From Mycoplasmataceae bacterium (GTDB taxonomy: Bacteria > Bacillota_I > Bacilli_A > Mycoplasmatales > Mycoplasmoidaceae): 64,000 nucleotides of DNA. Position 1 is the stretch's first letter. Each line of letters begins with the position of its first letter. A program made the translations under genes and the position numbers. The notes beneath the pieces are model-generated. The model worked only from the letters and a program-made list of their open reading frames with translations, searched no databases and was not told the origin of the DNA. Location of the stretch: NCBI GenBank assembly GCA_029009155.1, contig JAQXJX010000027.1, forward strand, positions 1 to 64,000. Direction: 5' to 3'. Of this stretch, positions 45,120 to 56,074 are shown in pieces.

Positions 45120-47111
45120 ATGAAAATTTTAAACAAAAAAACTACAAACAATACATTGAATACATTAAGAGTATTATCAGTTGAAGCAATTGCCAAAGCT
45201 AATTCAGGTCACCCAGGTATTGCTTTAGGTGCCGCACCAATTATGTATGCATTATTTAAAGATCATATTAATATTGATGTAAAAAACACTAGTTATTTTA
45301 ATCGTGATCGATTTGTAATGAGTGCTGGACATGGTAGTTCATTGTTATATACAACAATGATTTTAGCAGGTTATAATTCTATTTCTTTAAAAGACTTAAC
45401 TAATTTTAGACAAATTAACTCTAAAACAGCAGGCCACCCTGAACCAAGTTTAATTCCTGGTATTGAAGTTGCTACTGGTCCATTAGGCCAAGGTATAGCT
45501 ATGTCAGTAGGATTAGCAATTGCTGAGAAAAAATTAGCAAATATGTTCAATAAATATGGAAATTTAATTGATCATTACACATATTGCTTACATGGAGATG
45601 GTTGTTTACAAGAAGGTGTAGCATATGAAGCAATTGCCTTAGCAGGAAAACTTGTTCTTGATAAATTAATTTTGTTATATGATTCAAACAAAATTCAATT
45701 AGACTCTTCTACTAGTCAAACTACTTTAATGGATACTAAGGCTTTTTTTAAATCTTTAGGATGAAATTATTTAAAAGTTAAAAACGGTGATGATCCTGCA
45801 AACATAAGTTCAGCAATTTCTATTGCTAAATTATCATCTAAACCTACTTGTATTGAAATTTGTACAACAATTGGTTATGGTAGTGATTTAGCTGGAACTA
45901 ATGCATGTCATGGTTCACCACTTAATGCTAAGCAAATTGCTGAACTTAAGAAAAAATTAAATTATAACTTCCCAGAATTTAAAATTCCAAATGATATTGA
46001 AGAAGATTTTACTAATGTAATAAAGACACGTGGTCAAAAACATGTAATTAAATTCAATTCTAATTTAAATAAACTTGAACAAAAAGATATTGAACTTTAC
46101 AATAAGTTTATTAAAATTAGTACTCAAAAATTAGAAATAGATTTAAATTGATATAAAGATGAAAAAGTTAAAGAAAATGAATCTACTCGTAACATTATGG
46201 GTAGTATTTGCTCAATAGCTGCTAAACATTTAAATGCACTTATGCTAGGTTCAGCTGATTTATCTAGTTCAACAAAAATTGGATGTAAGGAATTAGGAGT
46301 TTTCCAACAAAACTCATATGGTTCTCAAAATATAGCATATGGTGTAAGAGAATTTGCTATGGCTGATATTGTTAACGGAATTAATGTTCATGGTGGTATG
46401 AAAGCGGTTGGATCAACTTTCTTATCATTTAGTGATTATTGTAAAGCCGCAATTAGACTTGCTGCAATTAGTGAAATTCCTGCAATTAATGTTTTCAGTC
46501 ATGACTCAATTACAGTTGGTGAAGATGGACCTACCCACCAACCAATTGAACAAATCTCATCATTAAGATTAATACCTAACCATTGTGTTTTTAGACCATG
46601 TAACTATTATGAAGCTTTAATTGGTTTATTATTAGCTTTCAAATCAGAAAAAACACCATATACTTTTATTACATCACGTGCTGAATTTAAACAAATTCCA
46701 ACTGAAAGAGTTGATTTAATTGCTAAAGGTGCTTATCCAATTATTGATCAAAAGAAATATAATTTAACAATTATTGCCACAGGTAGTGAAGTAGCAGTAG
46801 CCGCAACTGTAGCTGAAAATTTAAAGAAACATGATATTATTGCTCGAATTGTATCAATGCCTTGTATGGAATTATTTGATAAAGAACCAATTGAATACAA
46901 AGAAAAAGTCTTAGGAAATAAACCAATTGTTTCAATTGAATATGGTTCAACTCATTTATGATATAAGTATGCAGATTTACCAATTGGTATTGATGTATTT
47001 GGTAGAAGTGGTAAACCAAATGATGTAGTTTCTTATTTTGATTTAGATCCTTCTAAAATCACAATGATTATTTTAAATTATCTAAAAGAAAATAAAAGAA
47101 ATCTAAAATAA
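45120..47111 (+). CDS. tkt: Transketolase
   Basis: A 663-residue thiamine diphosphate enzyme of normal length. The N-terminal SVEAIAKANSGHPGIALGAA, the ThDP motif HGDGCLQEGVAYEAIALAGK, IYDSNKIQLD-like LYDSNKIQLDSST, and the central DLSSSTKI...NVHGGMKAVGSTFLSF and SHDSITVGEDGPTHQPIEQ are all present. It links the pentose phosphate pathway to glycolysis. A Trp codon is TGA in GWNYLKVKNG. Confidence 0.96.
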
Positions 47112-47156
47112 TATAAATCTTACTAAATTTTAATTAATTAAAAAAGGAGAAAAAAT

Positions 47157-47408
47157 ATGATTGAATTAGCAACAGGTGCCTTAGTTGGAATTATTATTGG
47201 TTCAGTAGTAGGTGGATTAATTTTTGGATTTGTTATTGGATATACTATTGTTAAAAAAATGGTTAGCAAACAAATGGAAGAAAACCCACCAATTACAGAA
47301 GACCAAATTAGAAGTATGTATGCTCAAATGGGTAGAAAACCTTCAGAACAACAAATTCGTCAAATAATGAATAACTTTAAAAGAAAAAACAGAGAAAATA
47401 ACCGTTAA
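47157..47408 (+). CDS. UPF0154 (YneF-like) small membrane protein
   Basis: An 83-residue protein with one N-terminal helix (GIIIGSVVGGLIFGFVIGY) and a conserved soluble tail NPPITEDQIRSMYAQMGRKPSEQQIRQIM, the hallmark of the YneF/UPF0154 family of Firmicutes and Mollicutes. Its function is unknown. AAGGAG lies 7 nt before the ATG. engB begins 2 nt after its stop. Confidence 0.93.
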   Translation: MIELATGALVGIIIGSVVGGLIFGFVIGYTIVKKMVSKQMEENPPITEDQIRSMYAQMGRKPSEQQIRQIMNNFKRKNRENNR

Positions 47409-47410
47409 TA

Positions 47411-47992
47411 ATGGCAGAAACTAATGCTAAATTTATTTCTTCTGCATTTTCTAATTCAGATTGAATCAATGATGATCAAACAGAAGTTGTATTCATTGGC
47501 CGTAGTAATGTAGGTAAATCGTCTTTAATTAATGCATTAGCTAAAAATTCTATTGCTCGTGTTTCTAAAACTCCAGGTAGAACTCAATTAGCTAATTTTT
47601 ATGATTTTAATTCTTTTCGATTAATTGACCTTCCAGGTTATGGATATGCTAAAGTTGCTAAAACAAAACAAGTAGATTTAGTCAACATTATTGATGGTGT
47701 ATTAACAAAAAGAAAAAATGTTTATTGCGTTTTTCAAATTTGTGATGCTAATGTAATTACTCAAGAAGATGTTGCTATGAGTAAATATTTAGATAAAAGA
47801 TTTGTTCATCACTACATTGTTTTAAATAAATGTGATAAAAGGCCAATGAAATTTTATCTTTCAAAAATACAACAATATGTAAACTTTTTAAAAACTCCTG
47901 CTGACAAAATTATTTTAATTAGTGCTAAAGAGAGAATTAATATATCTCAATTTTATGCAAAAATTAAAAATACAATAAGTGAAGTTAAATAA
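47411..47992 (+). CDS. engB: Ribosome biogenesis GTP-binding protein EngB (YsxC/YihA)
   Basis: A 193-residue GTPase. G1 is FIGRSNVGKSSLINAL; G3 is RLIDLPGYGYAKV; G4 is LNKCDK; KTPGRTQLANFYDF is the switch I region. EngB helps assemble the 50S subunit. It is in the same short operon as the YneF-like gene. Confidence 0.95.
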
Positions 47993-48019
47993 CTAATTTA
48001 TTGTATTTTTTTACTTATA

Positions 48020-48093
48020 TGGCTGGGTAAGTTGGATTCGAACCAACGATTACTGGTTCAGAGCCAGATGCCTTACCGCTTGGCTATTACCCA
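48020..48093 (-). tRNA. tRNA-Gln (anticodon CTG)
   Basis: Read on the minus strand, the acceptor TGGGTAA/TTACCCA, D-arm region AGCCAAGCGGTAAGGC, anticodon stem CTGG/CCAG with loop CTCTGAA, T-loop GGTTCGAATCC and encoded CCA are present. It is very similar to tRNA-Gln(TTG) at 30121 except in the anticodon arm. Confidence 0.93.
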
Positions 48094-48171
48094 ATTTAAT
48101 ATCATCATTATACTACTATCAATAACATTGGTATAAATATTAATTTAATATAATTTATAATACTTTAACTT

Positions 48172-49971
48172 ATGGATTTAAAAAAGATACGTAACTTTAG
48201 CATCATTGCACATATTGATCATGGAAAATCAACATTAAGTGATCGAATAATTGAATTAACACATGGTTTAGAAAAAAGAGAAATGCAAAACCAAGTGTTA
48301 GATTCAATGGATATTGAAAGAGAACGTGGCATTACAATTAAACTTAATGCCGTTAGTTTAAATTATCATGACCCTATTGATAACCAAGATTATGTTTTAA
48401 ATTTAATTGATACACCTGGCCATGTTGACTTTAATTATGAAGTTTCCCGTAGTCTTGCAGCATGTGAAGGAGCATTATTAGTAGTTGATGCTACTCAAGG
48501 AGTTCAAGCTCAAACTATTGCTAATACATATTTAGCACTTTCTAATAATTTGGAAATTTTAGCTGTAATCAATAAAATTGATTTACCAAGTGCTAATATT
48601 GAAGAAGCAAAAAGACAAGTTAATGAAATAATTGGTGTTGATCCTAACCATATTAGCTGTATTTCTGCAAAAACAGGTCTTAATGTTGACAAATTACTAC
48701 ATGATATAGTTACAAACATTCCATGTCCTGAAGGTAAACAAGATAGCCAATTACAAGCCTTAATTTTTGATTCATATTATGATTCATATCGTGGTGTAAT
48801 TTGTTTTATTAGAGTTAAAAATGGTTCCATCAAAGTAGGCCAACACATTAAAATGATGGCTACTGGAAAAGATTTTATTGTTAGTGAATTAGGTATTAAA
48901 ACACCAAAATTTAAAAATTTAGATGTTTTAAATTGTGGTGATGTAGGTTGAGTGAGTGCTAATATTAAAACTGCTAAAGATATTGCTGTTGGTGATACAA
49001 TAACAGATTTTGATAATCCATGTCCTGAAGCTTTACCTGGATATAAAAATGTTTTACCGATGGTATATTGTGGAATGTATCCAATTGATAGTTCAAAATA
49101 TGCTGAACTAAAAGAAGCAATGATTAAAATTTCTTTATCTGATTCATCATTGGTTTATAAATATGAAACTTCATTAGCATTAGGATTTGGTATTCGTTGT
49201 GGATTCTTAGGATTATTACACATGGATGTAATTCAAGAAAGAATACAAAGAGAGTACAAAATTGATTTAATCTTAACTGCTCCAAGTGTAGAATATAAAA
49301 TTGTTAAAACTAATGGTGAAGTAATTACAGTTAACAACCCTAATGAATTACCAGATAGAACATATATTAAAGAAATTCTTGAACCATATGTAAAACTTGA
49401 AATTATTACTCCAGAAGATTATATTGGAGCATTAATGAAACTAGCTCAAAACCATCGAGGTATTTACCAAGATTTGTCTATAGTTGAAGGAAACCAAAGA
49501 AAATTAGAATACTTAATTCCTTTAAATGAAATTATTTATAACTTTTTTGATAATCTAAAAGCAGCAACTCATGGATATGCAAGCATGAATTATGACTTTG
49601 CTGATTATAAAAAAAGTGATTTAGTAAAAGTTGACATCTTGTTGAATAATAAAAAGGTTGATGCTTTAAGTATGATTGTTCACCGTCAACAAGCTTATAT
49701 TAAGTCAAAGAAAATGTGTGAAAAATTAAAAGAATACATTCCACGTCAACAATTTGAAGTTCCAATCCAAGCTGCAATTGGTGGTAAAATTATTGCTCGT
49801 GAAACAATTTCAGCTATCTATAAAAACGTTTTAGCTAAATGTTATGGTGGAGATGTAAGTCGTAAGAAAAAATTATTAGAACAACAAAAGGAAGGTAAAA
49901 AGAAGTTAAAAGCAATTGGTAATGTTGTTGTTCCTCAAGACGTATTTATTAAAGTTTTAAGTGATGATTAA
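48172..49971 (+). CDS. lepA: Elongation factor 4 (LepA)
   Basis: A 599-residue translational GTPase of normal length. G1 is [14 protein letters not shown], with ERGITIKL (G2), [19 protein letters not shown] (G3) and INKIDLP (G4). The LepA-specific C-terminal domain holds [40 protein letters not shown] and [20 protein letters not shown]. It acts on stalled or mistranslocated ribosomes. One Trp codon is TGA. Confidence 0.97.
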
Positions 49972-50056
49972 TATTCTATTTTTACACCTAATAAAATTAA
50001 TATAATATTAGTTTTTTACCAAATTTATTTTTATTACTTATATAATAAAGTAATAT

Positions 50057-50821
50057 ATGGAAACAATTACGAAAAATCAAAGAGTAATTTTTAATTTATG
50101 TTCTTCTGAAGAAGAGATAGTTCAAAAGATAACAGATAGAGTTATTTCATTGGTTAATTCTAATCCATCATGTAATCTTGGTCTATCATTTTCTATGCCT
50201 TTGATTCCTGTCTATCATAGTCTAGTTTTTGATTACAATACTAATAAAACTAATTATTCAAATGTTCGTACATACAATTTAAGTGAATTTATTTCTTCTT
50301 CACCATTAAAATGAACTTTTAGAAAAATCATGAATCGCTCTTTTTTTAGCTTCATGAATATTAAGTCTAAAAATATTTTTTTCCCTTACTATACATCAAA
50401 TTATGAAACAGCTAAATATGATCGTTTAATTTGGAAAAATGGTGGAATTGATTTACAACTATTAGTTGTAGAACGTGATGGATATATTGCTTATCAAGAA
50501 GCTAATGCTGATCCTAATAATTTAACTTCCGTTACTTTAGTTTCTAAAGAGTTAAGAGAAAGAACTATACCATTATTTGGCGAAACAATTGATGAAACTC
50601 CTGAAACAGTTGTTACTATGGGAATTAGGACAATGTTAAACAGTAAATCAATTATCATGATTGCTGATGATAAAAAAGCTTTAAATGCATTAGTTAACCT
50701 TTATAAAGAAAAGATTAATCCAGCTCAACCATGCACTTATTTTGCCCAGCATCCAAATGTTACAGTTTTTTTATCAAAAAATTTATCAACACTTTTTAAG
50801 AAAAATATTGGTAAAAAATAA
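50057..50821 (+). CDS. Glucosamine-6-phosphate deaminase-like protein, active-site residues missing
   Basis: A 254-residue protein of the NagB fold. GGIDLQLLVVERDGYIAYQE aligns with the NagB 'GGxGxDGHIAFNEP' block, and ETVVTMGIRTMLNSKSIIMI with the conserved 'AxTxGxGTIL' strand. By this alignment Asp141 and Glu148 are kept, but His143 is Tyr, and the 'NxDEY' Asp72 is Ser (YNLSEF). The usual catalytic chemistry should therefore be impaired. It may bind a sugar phosphate or have a changed role. It has its own TATAAT-containing upstream sequence. Confidence 0.82.
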
Positions 50822-50894
50822 TTTTTAATTTTTACTAAGTAATAATATTTTTATTTCTTTATATAATAAATAATAATTAGTATTTTATCTAAGT

Positions 50895-53330
50895 ATGAGA
50901 AATAAGAGACTTAAAATTATTGCTAACGCTTTTAAGTATGCTACTGCATCAATGGTAATTGGAACAGGTTTTTTATGTTTAAACAATTATCAAAGTTCTA
51001 AGACAAACAAATTAAGTTCTATTAATGCAGGAACAGTAGTTGATACTAAAACCGTTCCTTTTTCTGAAATTTTAACAAGTTATACTACATGTACAGGAAA
51101 TGTAACATTAGAATTAGTTAATGATCCAACTTTTTATTCAGGAAATTATTGACGAATTCCTAAGGTTTCTGATCGTTTAAACATTATAGCTAGTAATATT
51201 TCATTAAAAAATATTTATGAGAATTACCCAATTTTAGAGTTAGGTGAAGAATGCTTCTTAGATTGTGTTAATATTACAGGTTTTTTTAACTTACCAGCTA
51301 CTAGTGATTCTATTATGATTTCTAATCGGGCTTTTGTTGGTAGTGGTATTTCAAGTTTTAATTTAGCAAGCCGAACAGCAACAATAGGTTCAAGTGCTTT
51401 TAGTAGTTGTACAAATCTTACAACTATATCAAATATAGAACAAATTCAATCACTAGGCGATAATGCTTTTTCTTTTTGTCCAAATTTATCTGGCACCTTT
51501 GTCATTCCTGATGCCATTACTTCAATTCCATCATGATTGTTTCAAGATGATTCAAGTCTAGAAGCAGTTGTTTTCCATGAAAACATTACTGAAATTCAAA
51601 AATTTGCTTTTAATAATTGTACTTCCCTAACTGATATTACATTCCCTTCTGCTTTAGTTTCAATCGGTCAATCAGCATTTGATGGATGTAGCGGTTTAAC
51701 ATGCAATTTAGTCTTACCAGCTGGTTTAACTACATTATCTAACCATGCATTCCAAAATTGTAATAATTTAACTGGTAAATTAATTATCCCTCATGATGTA
51801 ATTACTGTTGGTGACTATGCCTTTTGTGGTTGTAGTGGATTTGATTCATTAGAACTATGAGCAAAATTGCAAATTATTGGTTATAATGCTTTTGAAAATT
51901 GTTCAGGTTTTACTGGAGAATTAATCCTACCTGAAGGATTACTTGAAATTCAAGATAATGCCTTTAAAGGTTGTAGTGGTTTTAGTGGAAATTTATATAT
52001 CCCTTCCACAATTACAAAAATTCAAAATAGTGTTTTTGAAGGTTGTAGTTTTGGCTATATTCAATTTGAAAGCGAAACCGTTCCATATACATTAGGAGCA
52101 AATTGACAACCTAATACTACTTGTACACCTGCTGTATACGTTCCTTATGGATCAAAAGCTGCTTATATGGCAAATCCTAATATTGGATTTGCTGCTGATC
52201 TTGTTCATGATGGTTTTAGATTAACAGATTTAAGATTATCAACTGAAGAGTTTTCAACTATTATGGATGATGGATCTTTATCATACATTACAGAAGGGGT
52301 ATATGCTCAAGTATATCCATTATCTAAAGCCAATCCTGATGATTTAGTAGTTACATGAACAGCAAATCGTGATGATTATGTAGAATTTCCTAATGGGCCA
52401 ACTACAAATTCAGGTCAAGCTTTAGCAGTTATTGGTTTAAAACATACAATACCTGATGATCCTGTTATTTTAACTGCAACAGTAACTGATGCTGATGGAA
52501 TTACTGTTTTTAGAAAAACATGTAAATTAAACATCAATTATGATCAAATTAGAACATTAGATATTGATAAATCTGAAATTAATGGTTTTTTAAACTCTAC
52601 TGATACCATAACAGCTTCATTGCAAAATAACATTGATCCAGAAGAAAAAATTAATTGAGAATTAATTCAAGGTGCAAATACATATGTTGATATTTCATCA
52701 AGATGATCACAAGGACCTGCATCAACTTGAACTAGAACAACTGACCCAGTTACTTTAAAGTTTAAAAAACATACTTCAATTGACCAATTCTTGTTACTAA
52801 AGGTTTCAGTTGGTAATATCACTAAATATTGCTATATTACTGTAGGATACGCTCAAGCTACTGATGTTAGAATATCAGGTGGTAGCTATGAAGCTAAAAG
52901 TGAACAATACACTAAAGGTAAATTAGATAAATTCATTGCTAAGGTTTATCCATTAGAAGCTTACCAACAACCTTCATGACATTTAACTTCAACAGATCCA
53001 TTACCAGTTTGGTTGACAATTTCTCAAGATGGAGAAGTTTCTTGAAACTCTAATGCTGAAACAGGAGAATATCGTTTTAGAGTAGAAGCAATTAGTGGTG
53101 ATGGTTTTGCTAGAGCTGAAAGTGATTTAATCATTTTAACTATTGGAACACCATCAAGTACAGACAAATGAACTACTTATATTCCAATGATTTGTGTAGG
53201 ATCAATTGTATTTATAATTCCAATTATTTGGGCAATAGTAGCTCATTATGCTAATAAACCAGATGAAAGAATTTACTTTATTCAAGAAAGTGAAGAAGAT
53301 AAAAAAGATAATAAGAAACAAAAGAAATAA
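50895..53330 (+). CDS. BspA-like LRR surface protein with Ig-like region and membrane anchor
   Basis: An 811-residue protein. A hydrophobic segment is near residues 17-28 (ATASMVIGTGFLCL). LRR units span about residues 130-420 (TIGSSAFSSCTNLT, SIGQSAFDGCSGLTCNLVLP, TVGDYAFCGCSGFD). Ig-like strands follow (VTWTANRDDYVEFP, ITNWELIQG-type sequences, WLTISQDGEVSW, which resembles the He_PIG signature). The end has a helix YIPMICVGSIVFIIPIIWAI and an acidic/basic tail. A good terminator follows. Confidence 0.88.
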
Positions 53331-53341
53331 ATAATTATTTT

Positions 53342-53377
53342 TACCACAATTGATTTAAAAGATCATTGTGGTATTTT
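53342..53377 (+). terminator. Rho-independent terminator
   Basis: A 9-bp stem TACCACAAT/ATTGTGGTA with a 14-nt AT-rich loop is followed by TTTT. Confidence 0.85.
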
Positions 53378-53455
53378 AATACCATCACAATATAAAATCT
53401 ATATTTTTGTCAATTAAAAGCAATTTAATTTTTATTAAAAGTTAATAGGTATTTT

Positions 53456-53670
53456 ATGAGACATATTTTTAAGATAATGTTAGGTTTATCATCAATATGT
53501 TTTTTTAATAAGTTCAGTAATTAATTGCTTAAATAGTCATGATATAAGCAATAAAATTCAAAATAAAAACATTTTTAAAATATGCAATGAGGAAACAAAG
53601 GAACTGTTACTGTTAAATTTATTAATTACGATTGTGTCATTTTAAAAGCTAATAATTTCTAGCAACTAAT
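53456..53670 (+). pseudogene. N-terminal part of a split BspA-like lipoprotein pseudogene
   Basis: The frame starts MRHIFKIMLGLSSICF, like the gene at 19445. After a shift in a run of seven T residues it continues LISSVINCLNSHD (lipobox-like). A further frame gives GNKGTVTVKFINYDCVILKA, matching the family module 'GADEGKVTIEY'. The last bases (TTTCTAGCAACTAAT) correspond to the 'FRAT' codons. The rest of the gene lies 4 kb downstream at 57643, beyond the insert. Confidence 0.78.
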
Positions 53671-53700
53671 ATTAATTAGAAAATATATTTATTAAAACAT

Positions 53701-54063
53701 ATGAAAAAAGAAATTAAAAGAGTCTAAATCTCGTATTACTCATTGTATTGGTTATATTTTCATTGGATTATTATTTGCAAAAATATTTTGGATGTGAATT
53801 CTACCACTAATTTGACATTGGGCAGCAAGTGCTAATGATAAACCTGATCCTGTTTCATTAATTAATGCTTTAAGTTTATGAAGATAACTAAAGATATTGT
53901 AAAGTATTGGACTGAAGAACAGTTTTAAAAATATCACTTAATTTCTTGAAATTCAACTCATCAACAAAAACTTAAAAAAGAAACATTATTTGAATGATAT
54001 ATGTTTTCTAAAGAAGTATTAATTAAAGAATTAGAAGAGAAAGAAAAAAATAAGCACCAATAG
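53701..54063 (+). pseudogene. Decayed single-TM protein of the inserted element
   Basis: It starts MKKEIK and continues after a shift as SRITHCIGYIFIGLLFAKIF and MWILPLIWHWAASANDKPDP, then after another shift ITKDIVKYWTEEQF, an in-frame TAA, and a charged tail WYMFSKEVLIKELEEKEKNK. The original was about 120 residues with one N-terminal membrane helix. It is the only plus-strand gene of the element. Confidence 0.6.
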
Positions 54064-54069
54064 GTGCTT
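54052..54069. terminator. Bidirectional terminator between convergent element genes
   Basis: A perfect 7-bp stem AAGCACC/GGTGCTT with a 4-nt loop has a T-run on the plus-strand side and, read on the minus strand, ATTTTTTT on the other. Confidence 0.8.
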
Positions 54070-54376
54070 TTATATTTTAATTTTTGAATCTTCATGTTCA
54101 ATTAATTCAGAATTACTTACTTTTAAGTCATTAGTCTTAATAACATCTATTAAAAGGTCCTTTGTATTTTTACTATCAATTTTTAATTGATTAATAGATT
54201 GTTGTTGTTTAGCTAATTGCTTATTAATTTCAGCAAATCCTTCCATTACTAACTCTCTTAAAGTTTTACCTGATTTAGGTGGAACTTTACCAGATTTTTT
54301 AACTTTAATTAAATCAACTTGACCAGAAGAGTTAGTTTCTTTTTTTTAAATTAGGATATTTATAAGTTGGTGCCAT
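54070..54376 (-). pseudogene. Small element protein with an A8 frameshift
   Basis: The ATG at 54376 opens MAPTYKYPNLKK, then a run of eight A residues shifts the frame into a stop. One base fewer gives a continuous ~101-residue protein: ETNSSGQVDLIKVKKSGKVP, then a coiled-coil-like stretch EGFAEINKQLAKQQQSINQL and an acidic end. Either it is decayed or transcriptional slippage on the A-run restores the frame. No family is recognised. Confidence 0.65.
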
Positions 54377-54379
54377 AAA

Positions 54380-54744
54380 TTACATCTCCATTTCGTTATC
54401 ATCTACTAATGAATGAGATTTAGTCTTTTGTTTAGATAAGTTGTTATATATTGTTTATTGATTGTTTTTTTAAACAAAAATGATAAGTTTTATCATATAC
54501 ATTTCAGTCAAATTTATTAATACAACTTAAATTTTTTTAAATTTTTTTGAAAATAACCTTTGAAACTTGTAAATTTTTGTTTTAGAAATTCTATTTATTG
54601 ATAAATAATTGCTATCTTTCTTCCACAAGAAATTATTTTCAATCATAAATGATTTTATGTCTGAATAAATATTGGAATAAAATTAGGATCTTTAGTATTA
54701 ATATCAAATGATAAATAATATTGGTTTTTATTAGATTTCGCCAT
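54380..54744 (-). pseudogene. Decayed element gene with several frameshifts
   Basis: The ATG at 54744 opens MAKSNKNQYYLSFDINTKDP. After a shift the sequence continues SDIKSFMIENNFLWKKDSNY and KTKIYKFQRLFSKKFKK, then in another frame CINKFDWNVYDKTYHFCLKK and finally SKQKTKSHSLVDDNEMEM. The pieces lie in order and look coding. At least three shifts, mostly in A-runs, separate them. The original was about 120 residues, basic, with no membrane helix. Family unknown. Confidence 0.55.
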
Positions 54745-54817
54745 CTTCTTTTCAAGTTTGAATTAAATCTTCAGCACCACCTTTTTTAATTCCAAATAAA
54801 ATTGTTTTTGCAGACAT
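54731..54817 (-). CDS. Very small element ORF (28 residues)
   Basis: MSAKTILFGIKKGGAEDLIQ followed by TWKEDGEI; one Trp is TGA. A GAAAGGTAA-type ribosome binding site lies upstream, and the start is 1 nt from the upstream gene's stop. The end overlaps the ATG of the next decayed gene by 14 nt. It may be a genuine micro-protein or the truncated start of a longer gene. Confidence 0.45.
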
Positions 54818-54818
54818 T

Positions 54819-55207
54819 TTATTTTACCTTTCTATTCATTTTTATATGTCCTAATCTTAAATTATCATCATCTTTTTCTACACCATAAATGCTTTTATAT
54901 TGACTACCTAATAACTCAACTTTTGCAGTTCTTCTAATTCATTGCTCTAGTAATGATGTAAAAGATGTATTTTTATGATTGCTTTAATAGCTAAAATATC
55001 TTCATTAAAAAGCTTTGATCCAATAAGTCCTGTATTCCAATCATTCTTTTTTTCAACTACATTAGCTACTGAAATTCCATTATTTTTTATTGCTGTTTCT
55101 TTTGAAACATATTCATTTTCAACTTGTTGCATCTCTGCTAAAAAGTTTTCACTATTAGTGCTATTTTCATTTGTTGTAGTTAAATTTTGTTTTGTTTTTA
55201 TTCCCAT
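54819..55207 (-). pseudogene. Frameshifted element gene
   Basis: The ATG at 55207 opens MGIKTKQNLTTTNENSTNSE and runs to FNEDILAIKAI. The reading then continues in another frame as NTSFTSLLEQWIRRTAKVEL and YGVEKDDDNLRLGHIKMNRK up to the stop at 54819. The original was about 130 residues, soluble, with an acidic Asn/Thr/Glu-rich start. A weak AGGT site precedes it. No family is recognised. Confidence 0.6.
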
Positions 55208-55234
55208 AATAATACCTATATTAGATTAATAAAA

Positions 55235-55690
55235 CTATTTTTTTGGTTCTTGTCCAATAAATTTCATAAAACCTTCATATGTCTTAAAAGCATCTCTAAC
55301 ACGAATGAATTCATAATTTTTATAAGCATTTAAGAAACATTTGACTGCTTCTATTTTTTTAGAATCATAAATTTCTTTTTGAAATCAAGTATAGTCTATT
55401 TGTTTATCTGCTTGTGTGAATACACAATATTTATCCCCTTCATAACGATTAATAATATATGAAAGATAAGAATGACACACTAAATCTTTTTTTAAATCCT
55501 TTGGCCCTGCAACAACAACTGAAAAATTAGGCAAAATTATTTTTTCATATTTTTCTTTTGTAATAAATTTCATTCATTCATTAAATTGTTTTTTTGTGTA
55601 AAGTGGATATGTAACTCCCATTTCAACAGGTTTACCTTCATAAAATTTTTTCATGTCTTCATTATTCATATTTATTTCTTTTTTATCCAT
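55235..55690 (-). CDS. Hypothetical protein of the inserted element
   Basis: An intact 151-residue protein starting MDKKEINMNNEDMKKFYEGK. The interior (YEKIILPNFSVVVAGPKDLK, HSYLSYIINRYEGDKYCVFT, FLNAYKNYEFIRVRDAFKTY) looks like a compact alpha/beta protein without membrane helices. AAGGAT lies 4 nt before the ATG, which fixes this start over upstream in-frame codons. Two Trp codons are TGA. No family is recognised. Confidence 0.7.
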
Positions 55691-55698
55691 ATTTATCC

Positions 55699-55829
55699 TT
55701 ATTTTACTAATTTTAATCCCACCATAGTTCCTATTACTACTATAAAGATAACTAGTGCTATTAATGGTAATCAAAAGCTATAAAACTTATCTCATTTTTC
55801 TTCTTTCTTCGTATTCTTGTCTAATCCTT
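55699..55829 (-). CDS. Possible small single-TM protein, start unclear
   Basis: A frame ending at 55699 encodes EEKWDKFYSFWLPLIALVIF continuing IVVIGTMVGLKLVK, a convincing membrane helix with a short basic end. It contains two TGA Trp codons. No ATG is found upstream in frame before a TAG, so the start is either non-standard or lost. It overlaps the 3' end of the 95-residue gene in another frame. Small helical proteins of this kind are common in phages and plasmids. Confidence 0.4.
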
Positions 55830-56074
55830 TCTATTGGCCAATCTTCTGAGTTAATGTAATTATCCACTACTCCAAGCAATAAAGCCTTACAGAACGCACT
55901 AAAACTTTTATAACCACTATTTTTATCTGCATAATAATTAAGGTAAATTCATTTTAAAAAATAAGAATCAAATCCTGTAATCTTAAAATGAACAGTTTGA
56001 TCAACATCTTTTACTCTAGGATTAACATTTCTTGTTTTACTGACTATTTCATTGTCTAATTTAGTTTTATTCAT
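55787..56074 (-). CDS. Small element protein, possibly an accessory DNA-binding or mobilisation protein
   Basis: An intact 95-residue protein: MNKTKLDNEIVSKTRNVNPR, then VDQTVHFKITGFDSYFLKWI and GYKSFSAFCKALLLGVVDNY, and a charged C-terminal helix IERIRQEYEERRKMR. The pattern of a short beta strand followed by two helices recalls ribbon-helix-helix accessory proteins such as relaxosome MobC, but this is weak. AGGAG lies 7 nt upstream, and the start overlaps the previous stop as TAATG. Confidence 0.68.

Noticed and set aside
349-53330. Apparent frameshifts or truncations at TGA codons in many genes
   Set aside because: Reading TGA as Trp gives full-length proteins of expected size (for example lepA, tkt, infB, dnaG), so these are not lesions.
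55586-55783. A 65-codon plus-strand frame inside the inserted element
   Set aside because: It is antisense to the well-supported 151-residue gene and has the Phe/Ile-rich look of a complement frame.
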